Under the pieces are notes generated by a model. It saw only the letters and a list, made by a program, of their open reading frames with translations, did no database searches and was not told where the DNA came from. A stretch of DNA of 38,392 nt, from NCBI GenBank assembly GCA_035691305.1, contig DASSJF010000074.1:1-38392 (forward strand), written 5' to 3'. Shown piece by piece: positions 10,503-18,349 of this stretch (position 1 is its first letter; the number at the start of each line of letters is the position of its first letter). This DNA comes from a bacterium. GTDB taxonomy: Bacteria > Sysuimicrobiota > Sysuimicrobiia > Sysuimicrobiales > Segetimicrobiaceae. A program made the translations under genes and the position numbers.

Positions 10503-11537
10503 CTACATCTTCTTGCTCGTGATGAGCACCTTCTTGAGCGTTTCGATTTCCTCGAGCGCGCGGCCGGTGCCGAGGACGACGCTGCTGAGCGGATCCTCCG
10601 TCAGCATCACCGGCATGCCGGTCTCCTCGCTGAGCAGCCGGTCGAGGCCGCGCAGCAGCGAGCCGCCGCCGGCCATGATGATCCCGCGGTCCACGATGTC
10701 CGCGGCGAGCTCGGGCGGGGTGCGCTCGAGCGTCATCTTCACCGCCTCGACGATCGCCGCGATCGGCTCGGCCATCGCCTCGCGGATCTCGCTGCCGGTC
10801 ATGCGCACGGTACGCGGCAGGCCCGAGACCAGGTCGCGGCCCCGCACTTCGATGGACTGCTCGTCCTTCTGCGGATATGCGGAGCCGATCTTGATCTTGA
10901 TGTCCTCGGAGGTCCGCTCGCCGATCAGGAGGTTGTACGCCTTGCGCGCGTACTGGATAATCGCCTCGTCCATCTCGTCGCCGGCGATCCGGATGCTGCG
11001 CGCGGTGACGATGCCGCCGAGCGCGATGACGGCGACCTCCGTGGTTCCACCGCCGACGTCGACGACCATGCTGCCCACCGGCTCTGAGACCGGCAGGCCG
11101 GCGCCGATCGCCGCGGCCATCGGTTCTTCGATCAGATAGGCTTCGCGGGCACCCGCCTGCAGCGTCGCGTCGATCACCGCCCGCTTTTCGACCTCCGTGA
11201 CGCCGCTCGGAATCCCGACGATCACGCGGGGCCGCATCAGGCTGCGGCCCCGCGACCCGCGGCGGATGAAGTACCCCAGCATCGACGCCGTCGTGTCGAA
11301 GTCCGCGATTACGCCGTCGCGCAGCGGCCGGGTGGCCACGATGTCGCCCGGCGTCCGGCCGATCATCTTCTTGGCCTCGTCGCCAACCGCCAGCACCTCT
11401 CCGCCGTCCACGCGGCGCGCGACGACCGAGGGCTCGCGCAGGACAATGCCCTCCCGCCGAACGTAGACGAGCGTATTGGCGGTACCGAGGTCGACCCCCA
11501 TGTCCCGGGTGAACCGGGTCAGTAGTCCGTTGAGCAC
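10503..11537 (-). CDS. mreB: Actin-like rod shape protein MreB
   Basis: 344-residue actin homologue forming membrane-bound filaments that steer side-wall synthesis. Nucleotide-binding signatures are [13 protein letters not shown] (phosphate 1), [18 protein letters not shown] (phosphate 2) and [15 protein letters not shown] (adenosine). Start chosen at GTG 11535-11537, which gives the standard 344-345 residue length and lies about 10 nt after GGAGGAG; a GTG nine bases further upstream sits too close to that site. First gene of the mre-mrd operon. Confidence 0.96.
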   Translation of the reverse strand: MLNGLLTRFTRDMGVDLGTANTLVYVRREGIVLREPSVVARRVDGGEVLAVGDEAKKMIGRTPGDIVATRPLRDGVIADFDTTASMLGYFIRRGSRGRSLMRPRVIVGIPSGVTEVEKRAVIDATLQAGAREAYLIEEPMAAAIGAGLPVSEPVGSMVVDVGGGTTEVAVIALGGIVTARSIRIAGDEMDEAIIQYARKAYNLLIGERTSEDIKIKIGSAYPQKDEQSIEVRGRDLVSGLPRTVRMTGSEIREAMAEPIAAIVEAVKMTLERTPPELAADIVDRGIIMAGGGSLLRGLDRLLSEETGMPVMLTEDPLSSVVLGTGRALEEIETLKKVLITSKKM

Positions 11538-11600
11538 TCCCCTCACACTCCTCCCCCGTCTGGTGCCGGGGCCGGCCACGCCTTCCTTATTGTGCCCAGG

Positions 11601-12305
11601 TTAGGCGTCGGCAGACAGCGGCCCTTCGAAGACCACCCCGCGCTCCCGCAGGCTCACCCACCGGCCGTCGCCGATGATCATGTGGTCCAGCACCGGGATG
11701 CCCATGACCGTCGCCGCGCGACAGAGGCGGGCCGTGACCGCCAAATCGGCCCGGCTCGGCGCGGGATCCCCCGACGGGTGATTGTGGACCAAAATGACCG
11801 CGGCGGCGCCCTCCCGCACCGCCGGCTTGAACACCTCGCGCGGATGGACCGGCGAACTCGCCAATCCCCCGCGCGTCACCTCCACCGTGTCCAGCACCTC
11901 GTGCCGCGTGTTCAGCAGCAGCACGAGAAACCGCTCCGCTTCCGCGAACCTGAGACGCCCCATCACCAGGCGCGCGGCGTCGGCGGGCCCCTCGATGCGC
12001 GGCCGCTGCCGCGCGGGCAAGGTGCCGAGGCGCCGACCGAGCTCGAAGGCGGCGAGAAGGTTGAGGGCCTTCACCTCGCCGACACCGTCCACGTCCCGCA
12101 ATTCCCGCACGCCCGCCGCGGCCAGCCGCGCCAGGCTGCCGTGGCGCCCGATCAGATCCGCCGCTACGTCCACGGCGCTTCGCGTCGGCGAGCCCGTCCG
12201 CAGCAGGACCGCGACGAGCTCTGCCGCGCTGAGCGCGTCCGCGCCGTGCCGCAGCAGCCGTTCCCGCGGCCGCAGCTCGTCCGGCAGATCCCTGATGCGC
12301 GCCAG
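11601..12305 (-). CDS. radC: RadC/JAMM-domain protein, apparent CTG start
   Basis: 234-residue RadC family protein of unclear biochemical role (once linked to DNA repair). N-terminal helix-hairpin-helix part (IRDLPDELRPRERLL to about 80) and C-terminal MPN/JAMM fold with VHNHPSGDPAPSRAD, giving metal ligands H174, H176 and D187. Homology demands a start just before ARIRDLP. There is no ATG, GTG or TTG there, but AGGAGG (12312-12317) lies exactly 6 nt before a CTG (12303-12305). The nearest upstream in-frame candidate is GTG 12369-12371, without a well-placed ribosome site. radC next to mreB is common in bacteria. Confidence 0.9.
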   Translation of the reverse strand: MARIRDLPDELRPRERLLRHGADALSAAELVAVLLRTGSPTRSAVDVAADLIGRHGSLARLAAAGVRELRDVDGVGEVKALNLLAAFELGRRLGTLPARQRPRIEGPADAARLVMGRLRFAEAERFLVLLLNTRHEVLDTVEVTRGGLASSPVHPREVFKPAVREGAAAVILVHNHPSGDPAPSRADLAVTARLCRAATVMGIPVLDHMIIGDGRWVSLRERGVVFEGPLSADA

Positions 12306-12394
12306 GGCCGTCCTCCTGCGTCGTGCCGCGCATACACAAACGGGGCGGAGCCGGCGCCCTACCGGGCACACTCCACCCCCTCGGTGCCTTACGC

Positions 12395-12667
12395 CTACAG
12401 CAACCGGAACACGTATATCGCCGCGATTATACCAAGCACCGTGGCCAGGTTCAATCGAATCACGAAACCGAGCGTCAGCGTGAGCACGCGCAGGTCGAGG
12501 GTCACCGGCGGATCGACGCCGACGGCGACGGAGTGTCCGAGCGGCGCGAGGTAGGTGAACTGTCCGAGGGAGTCCGCGATCACGCTGCCGAGCATCGCGC
12601 CGGCGATGATGACCACGACCAGGATCCACCACGGTTCGCGCGACGTTCGCTTTGCCGCTCTCGCCAC
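12395..12667 (-). CDS. DUF4321 small membrane protein
   Basis: 90 residues, GTG start with a GAGGTGAAGG stretch just upstream. Two hydrophobic segments (about 14-32 and 60-88) with IAGAMLGSVIAD and the C-terminal LGFVIRLNLATVLGIIAAIYVFRLL, matching the uncharacterised DUF4321 family that I know mainly from Clostridia and relatives beside mre or tat genes. Function unknown. Confidence 0.75.
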   Translation of the reverse strand: MARAAKRTSREPWWILVVVIIAGAMLGSVIADSLGQFTYLAPLGHSVAVGVDPPVTLDLRVLTLTLGFVIRLNLATVLGIIAAIYVFRLL

Positions 12668-12703
12668 CCTTCACCTCGTGCGCCGGGGCCCGCCAACGAA
12701 ACA

Positions 12704-12724
12704 GGAGCGGCGCGCCGCCGCTCC
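12704..12724. repeat. Inverted repeat between tatA and the DUF4321 gene
   Basis: Nine-base arms GGAGCGGCG/CGCCGCTCC around a 3-nt loop within the 113-bp gap. On the minus strand it is followed by TGTTTCGTTGG, only weakly T-rich, so it may be a partial terminator of tatA. Nothing else is visible in this gap. Confidence 0.45.
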
Positions 12725-12780
12725 CGCCTTGCCTGTCCGCCTCGGCATCCGGCGCCCGCCGGACGCGCCGTCGCGATCGC

Positions 12781-12969
12781 TTAGGCCTTGGTGCCTGCGC
12801 CGCCGCCCTGGCCGGCCGGCGGGGACTTCGGCTCCTCCGGCTTCGTCGCTTCCTTGAATTCCCGCATCGCCTTGCCGACCGCGCCGCCCAGGCCCGCGAG
12901 CCGGCTCGGGCCAAACAGCAGGATGACGATCGCCAGCACAATGATCAGTTCCCAGAACTTGGGACCCAT
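12781..12969 (-). CDS. tatA: Sec-independent translocase TatA/E
   Basis: 62 residues: one membrane helix (about 6-20, ELIIVLAIVILLFGP), the FGPSRLAGLGGAVGKAMREFKEA hinge and amphipathic helix of TatA, then a charged tail. ATG has GGAGGT five bases upstream. Pore component of the Tat system, which exports folded proteins; the Rieske protein nearby has a Tat-like N-terminus. Confidence 0.94.
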   Translation of the reverse strand: MGPKFWELIIVLAIVILLFGPSRLAGLGGAVGKAMREFKEATKPEEPKSPPAGQGGGAGTKA

Positions 12970-12995
12970 GGTGCACCTCCGGCTCGACTCTCTGA

Positions 12996-13001
12996 ATTAT
13001 A
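12996..13001 (-). promoter_or_regulatory. -10 element upstream of tatA
   Basis: Perfect TATAAT on the minus strand, in the 69-bp gap after the polyprenyl synthase gene. No convincing -35 hexamer is seen 16-18 bp upstream, so an activator or alternative contacts may be needed. Confidence 0.5.
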
Positions 13002-13038
13002 CACTACAAACGCCGGGGGAGACAGACGCGTTCCCGCG

Positions 13039-14115
13039 TCATCGGGTCCGGACGGTCACGAACTCCACAAGGGCGGCGAGGCTGTCGTGCGCCGCGGACG
13101 GCGGCAGGCCGTCGAGGGCACGCGCCGCGCGCTGCGCACGATCGCGCGCCACGGCCAGCGCCCGCTCGATCGCGCCTGTCCTGGCGAGAATGGCCTGGAC
13201 CTCGTCGAGGGACGGCGGCGCGGCCGGGGGGCGTCCGGATTCGGGCCCCGCGGACAGTCCCGCCGCGGACAGCGCCAGGGCGGCCGCCTCGGGCCGCGCG
13301 CGGCTCCCGTCGGCGTCGAGGATCTCGCGCAGGCGCCGCGCGTCCGCCGCGGACGCATCCCGCAGCGCGAAGATGATGGGCAGCGTCACCTTGCCGGTCT
13401 GAATGTCGCTCCCGATCGGCTTGCCGACGTGGTCGGCGGTCGCCGTCAGGTCGAGGGCGTCGTCCGTGATCTGGAACGCCAGGCCCCACTCGAGGCCGAA
13501 GACCGCGAGGGAGGCGGTGGCATCCGCCGGCGCCCCGGCCGTCACGGCGCCGCACCGGCAGGCGGCCTCGGTCAGCGCCGCAGTCTTGCCGTCGATGATG
13601 CCGTAGTAGATTCCCTCGTCGGTGTGCGGCGTATTGCCGTGCTTGATCTGGATAATCTCGGCTTTCGCCATGCGCACCGTCGCCGCCGCCATCGCGGCCG
13701 CGACACCCTCGGTGCGGATCCGCGCAAGGATGTGGAACGCTTTCGCGAAGAGAAAGTCGCCGAGCAGCACCGCGACCTGGTTCCCCCATACCGCGTTCAC
13801 CGAGGCCTGGCCGCGCCGCAGATCCGCGGCGTCAATGACGTCGTCGTGGATGAGCGAGGCGACGTGGATCAGCTCGACGGCCCCGGCGACGCCGAGCCGG
13901 TCCGGGTCGGGCGCCGCGGAGCCGCCGGACGCCACGGCCGAGAGGCAGGCGAGCGCGGGCCGCAGCAGTTTGCCGCGACTCGCGAGCACGTGGGTCACCA
14001 GTTCGCCGACGAAAGCGTCTTCGGTGGAGAGTTCCGCGCGGAACACACGCTCCAGCGCGTCCAAGTCGCGACGCACGGGCGCATAGATCCGTTCCAGGGC
14101 CACGACCTGCGTCAC
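13039..14115 (-). CDS. Long-chain polyprenyl diphosphate synthase
   Basis: 358-residue trans-prenyltransferase that extends isoprenoid diphosphates, probably for the menaquinone side chain. The first Asp-rich motif is DDVID (D91-D95) and the second DDALD (D218-D222); GKLLRP (about 48-53) binds IPP. Residues before the first motif are small (HVASLIH), as in long-chain enzymes. An Ala/Pro-rich insertion of about 35 residues sits near 275-310. GTG start has GGAGG 7 nt upstream. It lies 45 bp after the cytochrome b operon on the same strand, which fits a role in making that complex's quinone; exact chain length cannot be told. Confidence 0.9.
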   Translation of the reverse strand: MTQVVALERIYAPVRRDLDALERVFRAELSTEDAFVGELVTHVLASRGKLLRPALACLSAVASGGSAAPDPDRLGVAGAVELIHVASLIHDDVIDAADLRRGQASVNAVWGNQVAVLLGDFLFAKAFHILARIRTEGVAAAMAAATVRMAKAEIIQIKHGNTPHTDEGIYYGIIDGKTAALTEAACRCGAVTAGAPADATASLAVFGLEWGLAFQITDDALDLTATADHVGKPIGSDIQTGKVTLPIIFALRDASAADARRLREILDADGSRARPEAAALALSAAGLSAGPESGRPPAAPPSLDEVQAILARTGAIERALAVARDRAQRAARALDGLPPSAAHDSLAALVEFVTVRTR

Positions 14116-14160
14116 GGCGGCGCCTCCAGGGCCCCGGGCCTCCGTACGGCGGCCACGAGT

Positions 14161-14340
14161 CTAGGCTTCGGCGACGATACCGTAGAGCGTGACGAAATAG
14201 ACGAGCACAAAGAACAACAGCCAGAAGATCAAGTAGCGCCAATAGATGCTGCTCTGGGACGGAGGCGCGCCGGCGTCGCGCTGACCCGCGCGTGCGCCGC
14301 CCGCCGCGCCGGAAGCCGCTGCAGGCCGGTGCTCTGCCAT
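14161..14340 (-). CDS. Small single-helix membrane protein, end of cytochrome b operon
   Basis: 59 residues: a low-complexity Ala/Gly N-terminus of about 28 residues, then one strong membrane helix (YLIFWLLFFVLVYFVTLYGIV). ATG overlaps the stop of the MvhD-like gene by one base, so it belongs to the operon. No family recognised. One-helix subunits are typical of respiratory and b6f-type complexes, so an accessory subunit is plausible but unproven. Confidence 0.65.
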   Translation of the reverse strand: MAEHRPAAASGAAGGARAGQRDAGAPPSQSSIYWRYLIFWLLFFVLVYFVTLYGIVAEA

Positions 14341-14864
14341 CACGATTCCTCCTGAGCCTCGGGCGCCGGGGCGGCCTGCTCTGCGCCCCGGCCGGCCGGC
14401 CGCGCCTGGGGACGGGTCGGACCACCGCCGGGCGCGCGCGGCGCCGGGACCACGGGCCCGGGCAGCTGCGCGACGCGGTCGCTGAACGCCTTCACCCCGG
14501 CGACAAACTCTTTCTGATCGTGCAACCCGAAGTAGATCGCCGCAATACGGTCGGGATGGATTTTCTGCCGCTCGAACCGCCGCCGCAGCTGCACGACCCG
14601 GTCCCCGATCAGGTTGTTGCCGAGGCGGTTGAAGCAGTCGCCGAGCGGACAGCCGCAGACGAACACCCCTTCCGCGCCGTTGCGCAGCGCGAACTCCAGC
14701 CAGGCGGGCCGGATGAAGCCGGAACACGGCACCTTGATCAGTTTGACGTTCGGCGCATCCCGCATCGTCCCGTCGGCGTCCATCAACGACGACGCGTCGA
14801 CGGCGAAATCGCACAGGAACCCGACGATGCGCGGGCGACCCGGCTGCCGCGCTAGCTCCGGCAT
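14340..14864 (-). CDS. MvhD/FlpD-like iron-sulfur protein
   Basis: 174 residues. Residues 10-140 follow the MvhD/FrhD-like 'hydrogenase iron-sulfur subunit' family: RIVGFLCDFAVDAS, VKLIKVPCSGFIRP, and GVFVCGCPLGDCFNRLGN. In that family the protein carries a 2Fe-2S cluster and passes electrons to a heterodisulfide-reductase-like partner. Here the first site has one Cys (C17 region) where the family usually has C-x-x-C, while CSG and CGCPLGDC are intact. An Ala/Pro-rich tail of about 35 residues follows. It overlaps the end of the cytochrome b-ferredoxin gene by 13 bp. No hydrogenase or Hdr gene is present in the window, so the partner is unknown. Confidence 0.8.
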   Translation of the reverse strand: MPELARQPGRPRIVGFLCDFAVDASSLMDADGTMRDAPNVKLIKVPCSGFIRPAWLEFALRNGAEGVFVCGCPLGDCFNRLGNNLIGDRVVQLRRRFERQKIHPDRIAAIYFGLHDQKEFVAGVKAFSDRVAQLPGPVVPAPRAPGGGPTRPQARPAGRGAEQAAPAPEAQEES

Positions 14865-16009
14865 GCCGCCACCACCTTCTCCTGAACGTCGCGTTCAAGC
14901 ATCCGCGGCAGCTCGAGCGCCTCGAACGGGCACGCGCCGATGCAGATGCCGCACTCGACGCACCGCGATTCCAACACTACCGCGAACAGCTTCCGGGCCT
15001 GCGCCGCCTTCGTGACGCCCGGGTGCGGGCTCGGCGTCATCACGATCGCGTTGTACGGACAATCGTAGTAGCACAACTCGCAGCCCGTGCAATTCGCGTC
15101 GACCACCTGCGCGATCCCGGAGTCGCGGATGCCGAGCGCCGAGGGCGTCTCCGGCAGCTGGTACGGAATGTACAGGCCGTACACCACGATAACGACGGCC
15201 AGCGCCACCAGGACGACCGGCGACAGCACCTTGAGGCCCACGTACGGCAGCAGGAAGAGCCAGTCCACGGCGAGCGCCTGCGGCACGGCATCCGGGCGCG
15301 CGGCCGGCTGGCTCGCCGCCGGCAGCAGGCCGGTCAAAAGAAAGACCAGGCCGAGCGAGAACAGCGTCCAGACCGCCGGCGGCCACACCTTCGGGTGCCG
15401 GATGCGCACGTAGTGCCACCACAGCAGGATGTACAGGAGGACCGCGAGCCCGACGTGCAGATAGAGCATGCGCGGGAGCAGCAGGTTGGAGATGCCGGCG
15501 CTCCCCTGCCACTCGTTCTGCAGCCACCCGCCGACCCACGGCACCGCGCCCAGCGTGCGCCCGGTCAGCGCGACGATCAGCTGGCTGCGCTCGTCCCACA
15601 CCAGCACGTAACCGGTCACGCCGAGGAACCCGGTGAACAGCAACAGCATCATGCCGCTGATCCACGGCTCGTCGCGCGAGAAGCGGAACCGGTCTGTGAA
15701 CCAGTTGCGGAAGAAGTGCAGCAGCACCGCGATCATGAAGCCGTCGGCGGCGTACCGATGGACGCCGCGGATGATCTGGCCGTACGGAACCTGGTTCGTG
15801 ATGAACTGCACCGAGATGTACGCGTCGTTGAAGGACGGGATGTAGTACAGGAACAGGAAGATGCCGGACAGCACCAGGATCGTCAGGAACAGGTTGGACA
15901 GGCCCCCGGTATAGTACAGTGGATTGAAGTCCTCGGGGTAGACGCGGTTGATCGCCACGTCCAGCCGGAGCGTCCAATCCAGGAGACGGGCGAGCGCCCG
16001 GCTATACAC
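14852..16009 (-). CDS. Cytochrome b fused to a 2x[4Fe-4S] ferredoxin domain
   Basis: 385 residues. Helices A-D of a cytochrome b domain hold all four heme ligands: H84 and H98 in helix B, H185 and H199 in helix D, both pairs 14 apart. Two more helices follow (about 212-230 and 252-283). Where Qo-site proteins have PEWY there is V-D249-W-L-F, so that motif is degenerate. The C-terminus (about 296-370) is a bacterial-type ferredoxin with C307, C310, C313, C317 and C350, C353, C356, C360, enough for two 4Fe-4S clusters. Six helices would put the ferredoxin on the cytoplasmic side, next to heme bH. GTG start (16007-16009) has GGAGG about 8 nt upstream and overlaps the previous gene by 8 bp. It probably joins membrane quinone/heme chemistry to a soluble low-potential carrier; direction of flow is not known. 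Confidence 0.88.
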   Translation of the reverse strand: MYSRALARLLDWTLRLDVAINRVYPEDFNPLYYTGGLSNLFLTILVLSGIFLFLYYIPSFNDAYISVQFITNQVPYGQIIRGVHRYAADGFMIAVLLHFFRNWFTDRFRFSRDEPWISGMMLLLFTGFLGVTGYVLVWDERSQLIVALTGRTLGAVPWVGGWLQNEWQGSAGISNLLLPRMLYLHVGLAVLLYILLWWHYVRIRHPKVWPPAVWTLFSLGLVFLLTGLLPAASQPAARPDAVPQALAVDWLFLLPYVGLKVLSPVVLVALAVVIVVYGLYIPYQLPETPSALGIRDSGIAQVVDANCTGCELCYYDCPYNAIVMTPSPHPGVTKAAQARKLFAVVLESRCVECGICIGACPFEALELPRMLERDVQEKVVAACRS

Positions 16010-16196
16010 CCGTGAATCCTCCCTTTCTCAGAAATAGGAGAATGAACGAGTACGCCAGCAGGATCACACCGACGGCGACGCCGCCGACGAGCCGCTGCCC
16101 CGCGAGCTCGCCCCAGGCGATCGCCACGACCGCGGCCAAGCTCACGAGCGAGAGGATCAGGATCCAGCCGCCGTAGCGCGACTCGCGCTCGGTCAT
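16002..16196 (-). CDS. Small two-helix membrane protein
   Basis: 64 residues with two hydrophobic segments (about 10-28 and 38-56), ending FLRKGGFTGV. ATG overlaps the preceding stop in an ATGA junction, so translation is coupled. No family recognised. Its conserved place between the two cytochrome b genes suggests a structural subunit of the complex (inference). Confidence 0.7.
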   Translation of the reverse strand: MTERESRYGGWILILSLVSLAAVVAIAWGELAGQRLVGGVAVGVILLAYSFILLFLRKGGFTGV

Positions 16197-16459
16197 CGGG
16201 CCGCGCCCTTTTTCATCGCGATCACCCACTCGTACACGCCGACATGGTGGCGGATCCGGCCGGCCGCCCGGTCCACCTCGTACAGCAGAAACCCGAGCCA
16301 GCCCATCACCGCGAGGAGGCCGAGTCCGAGCACGAGCGCCGCGGAGGCGTGGTCGAGCGTCGGCGCCGCGCGCCAGTCGCGCCACGCCGCGAGGAACTGG
16401 CTCAACGCGAGCGTCGCGACGATCAAGAGCGCCCAAAACGTCAGCTTGCGCCTGGACAT
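16193..16459 (-). CDS. Small two-helix membrane protein
   Basis: 88 residues, ATG two bases after the cytochrome b stop. Two hydrophobic segments (about 7-25 and 39-60) and a charged end containing RHHVGVYEWVIAMKKG. Not recognised. Its two adjacent His (in RIRHHVG) lie outside the helices. Likely an accessory subunit by context only. Confidence 0.7.
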   Translation of the reverse strand: MSRRKLTFWALLIVATLALSQFLAAWRDWRAAPTLDHASAALVLGLGLLAVMGWLGFLLYEVDRAAGRIRHHVGVYEWVIAMKKGAAR

Positions 16460-16461
16460 GC

Positions 16462-17610
16462 TCAGGACGCGGCCGCCGGGCGGCCGGCGGGCACCGGGCG
16501 GCGGGCTGCGGCGGCCTGCGCCTTACGGCGCCGGTGCACCATTTCCCAGATAAAGGCAAACGACAGCACAACGATCGTCACCGCCAGAATGATCGGCGGG
16601 TCCCGGCTGATGACCGCGATGTTAAGCATGATCAGCGTCGTGAACCCGATGAAGAGCGCGAGCGCGTACGCGCCGACGACGAAGAAGAACGGACGCTCGA
16701 GCGGCCGCGTCTCCTTGGTCCGGTCGAGGAACGGCACGATCATGCCGTAGCCGATCAGCAGGCCCGGCGCGATGCCGGCCCAGAGCGGCGGCATGTACTT
16801 CACGAGCTGGTACAGCGCGAGGAAGTACCAGTCCGAGAGGATCGGCAGCGGAGTCCGGTTCGGGTTGGCCCACCGTCCCATCGCCGTGAGCTGATCGAAG
16901 CTCACGTACGTCAGGAACGCGAGTATCAGACCGATCGTGAAGAACGAGAGATTGAGGCGCCGCCGGCGCGTCCGGTAGAAGAAGATCTCCGCCAGAATCG
17001 CGAAGACGATCGAGATTCCGTAGTGGATTGCGTAGAACCGGGTCAGCGTCGGCTGCCCGAGCGCCGGACCGCCGAGAAAGATGTAGGCGATCGCGTGCCC
17101 GATGCCGGTCTGCCCGACACCGGGAATCTCGTCGTAGTACGTGGGCACGGTCAGGACCGTCTTGGCCGCCCAAAACGCCCGCTGGTTCCAGATCAGCGCG
17201 TAGCCGGTGATGCCCGAGATCATCGCGAGCACCAGCGACGCGAAAAGGATCATCCACGACAGTTCGCCCGGCTTCTTGTACTCGCCGGCAAAGTACATGC
17301 GGTAGATGCGGATCGTGATCGAAATGACCAGCATGTCCGCGCCGTATTTGTGGAAGCCGCGCACGAGCCAGCCGAACGGGATGTCTTCCGTCAGGTGCAT
17401 GATCGAGCGGTAGGCGCCGGTGGTCGTCGGAATGTACCAGACCATCAGGATGATGCCGGAAACGATGACGATCATCCAGGTCAGCCAGACGAGCCCGCCG
17501 ACGATGTACAGCGGGTTGTCCTGCTGCGCCGTCTTGGTTTCGTCGAACAGGTCGAGATGCTGCTTGCGGTCGTGCAGCCACTCCTTGAGGTTGGCCAGCA
17601 TCGCCTCCAC
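16462..17610 (-). CDS. Cytochrome b of a Rieske complex, lacking both heme bH ligands
   Basis: 382 residues with the b6/subunit IV order in one chain: helices A-D to about residue 212, then three or more helices. The first His of each pair, which bind heme bL, are present (H87 in RGFHKYG, H196 in TRFYAIHYG). The second ones, which bind heme bH, are not: R101 replaces His in helix B, and F210 (F211 if spacing is 15) replaces it in helix D. The helix C glycines and YKKPGELSW are as in normal family members. The Qo motif is S-D260-W-Y, close to the PDWY seen in Firmicutes and Actinobacteria. GTG start is preceded by GGAGG with 7-8 nt spacing; three bases separate it from the Rieske stop. Expected to oxidise quinol with the Rieske protein, but without an obvious heme bH or Qi site of its own. 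Confidence 0.9.
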   Translation of the reverse strand: MEAMLANLKEWLHDRKQHLDLFDETKTAQQDNPLYIVGGLVWLTWMIVIVSGIILMVWYIPTTTGAYRSIMHLTEDIPFGWLVRGFHKYGADMLVISITIRIYRMYFAGEYKKPGELSWMILFASLVLAMISGITGYALIWNQRAFWAAKTVLTVPTYYDEIPGVGQTGIGHAIAYIFLGGPALGQPTLTRFYAIHYGISIVFAILAEIFFYRTRRRRLNLSFFTIGLILAFLTYVSFDQLTAMGRWANPNRTPLPILSDWYFLALYQLVKYMPPLWAGIAPGLLIGYGMIVPFLDRTKETRPLERPFFFVVGAYALALFIGFTTLIMLNIAVISRDPPIILAVTIVVLSFAFIWEMVHRRRKAQAAAARRPVPAGRPAAAS

Positions 17611-17613
17611 GCG

Positions 17614-18279
17614 CTAGGCCTCCACGCGGCCGGGCTGCGGGCACTGCGCGATCCCGCCCGTCTCCGCGCCCGTGACGGTGATGTCCTGGCCCTTGATTTC
17701 GAACTTGAAGTAGCGGGCGCCGCGCGGCGCGGGCCCCGAGATCACGTTGCCTGGATCGTTCGGATACAGCGGGTCGTAGATGCTGAGGTGGCACGGGCAC
17801 GCCATCAGCGAGTGCTTCTCCCAGCTCGGCGGCACAAAGCCGCCGTACCCGGCCGTGACTTCGTGCCAGTCCGGAATAAAGTTGAAGATGCAGCCGAGGT
17901 GTGGACAGATCCGCTGAAACAGCACGACGTCGGTCTCGCCGTCGTACCCGACGTATCCCGAGGCGTTGACGAACTTGACCTTCTGGGGCAGCTTGAGCGC
18001 CACGCCGGCGATGTTGGCCTTCTTGGCCCCGTCCACGTCGTACTGAGGGTACGACTGGATGTACGTGAAGTAGAAGTAGTCCCACGGCTTCTGGAGCGAC
18101 GCCGTGGAGCCGACGATCTGCGCGCCGCCGGACGGCGTGTCGCGCTTCGTCAGGTCGATCTGGAACGGACCAACGTTGGGCTTCAGGAACCGCAGCAGCG
18201 GCGACAGGATCGCCAGAATGCCCCCGACGATCGGGATCGCCGTGAGCGTCTTCAGCAACCGCCGCCGATCGAACTTCAT
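17614..18279 (-). CDS. Rieske [2Fe-2S] protein of a cytochrome bc/b6f-type complex
   Basis: 221 residues. A Tat-like N-terminus (DRRRLLKTL) leads into one membrane helix (about 12-30). Cluster box I is CPHLGC (C125, H127 ligands) and box II CPCHLSIY (C161, H164 ligands), with C130 and C163 for the disulfide. S166 and Y168 correspond to the Ser and Tyr that raise potential in bc1-type Rieske proteins, so a high-potential cluster is expected; the Gly of CPCHGS is Leu. Takes one electron from quinol at the Qo site and hands it to cytochrome c. First gene of the two-cytochrome-b operon, 70 bp after the cytochrome c gene. Confidence 0.94.
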   Translation of the reverse strand: MKFDRRRLLKTLTAIPIVGGILAILSPLLRFLKPNVGPFQIDLTKRDTPSGGAQIVGSTASLQKPWDYFYFTYIQSYPQYDVDGAKKANIAGVALKLPQKVKFVNASGYVGYDGETDVVLFQRICPHLGCIFNFIPDWHEVTAGYGGFVPPSWEKHSLMACPCHLSIYDPLYPNDPGNVISGPAPRGARYFKFEIKGQDITVTGAETGGIAQCPQPGRVEA

Positions 18280-18349
18280 CGCCTCACTCGCCTCCTAGTG
18301 CCCCCAGCGTCATCATACTGCGCCGCTGTCCCGTTCCGCGAGGTCGGGG

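Noticed and set aside
14340-14864. Hydrogenase gene cluster
   Set aside because: The MvhD-like protein is the only hydrogenase-associated family present; there is no large or small hydrogenase subunit in the window.
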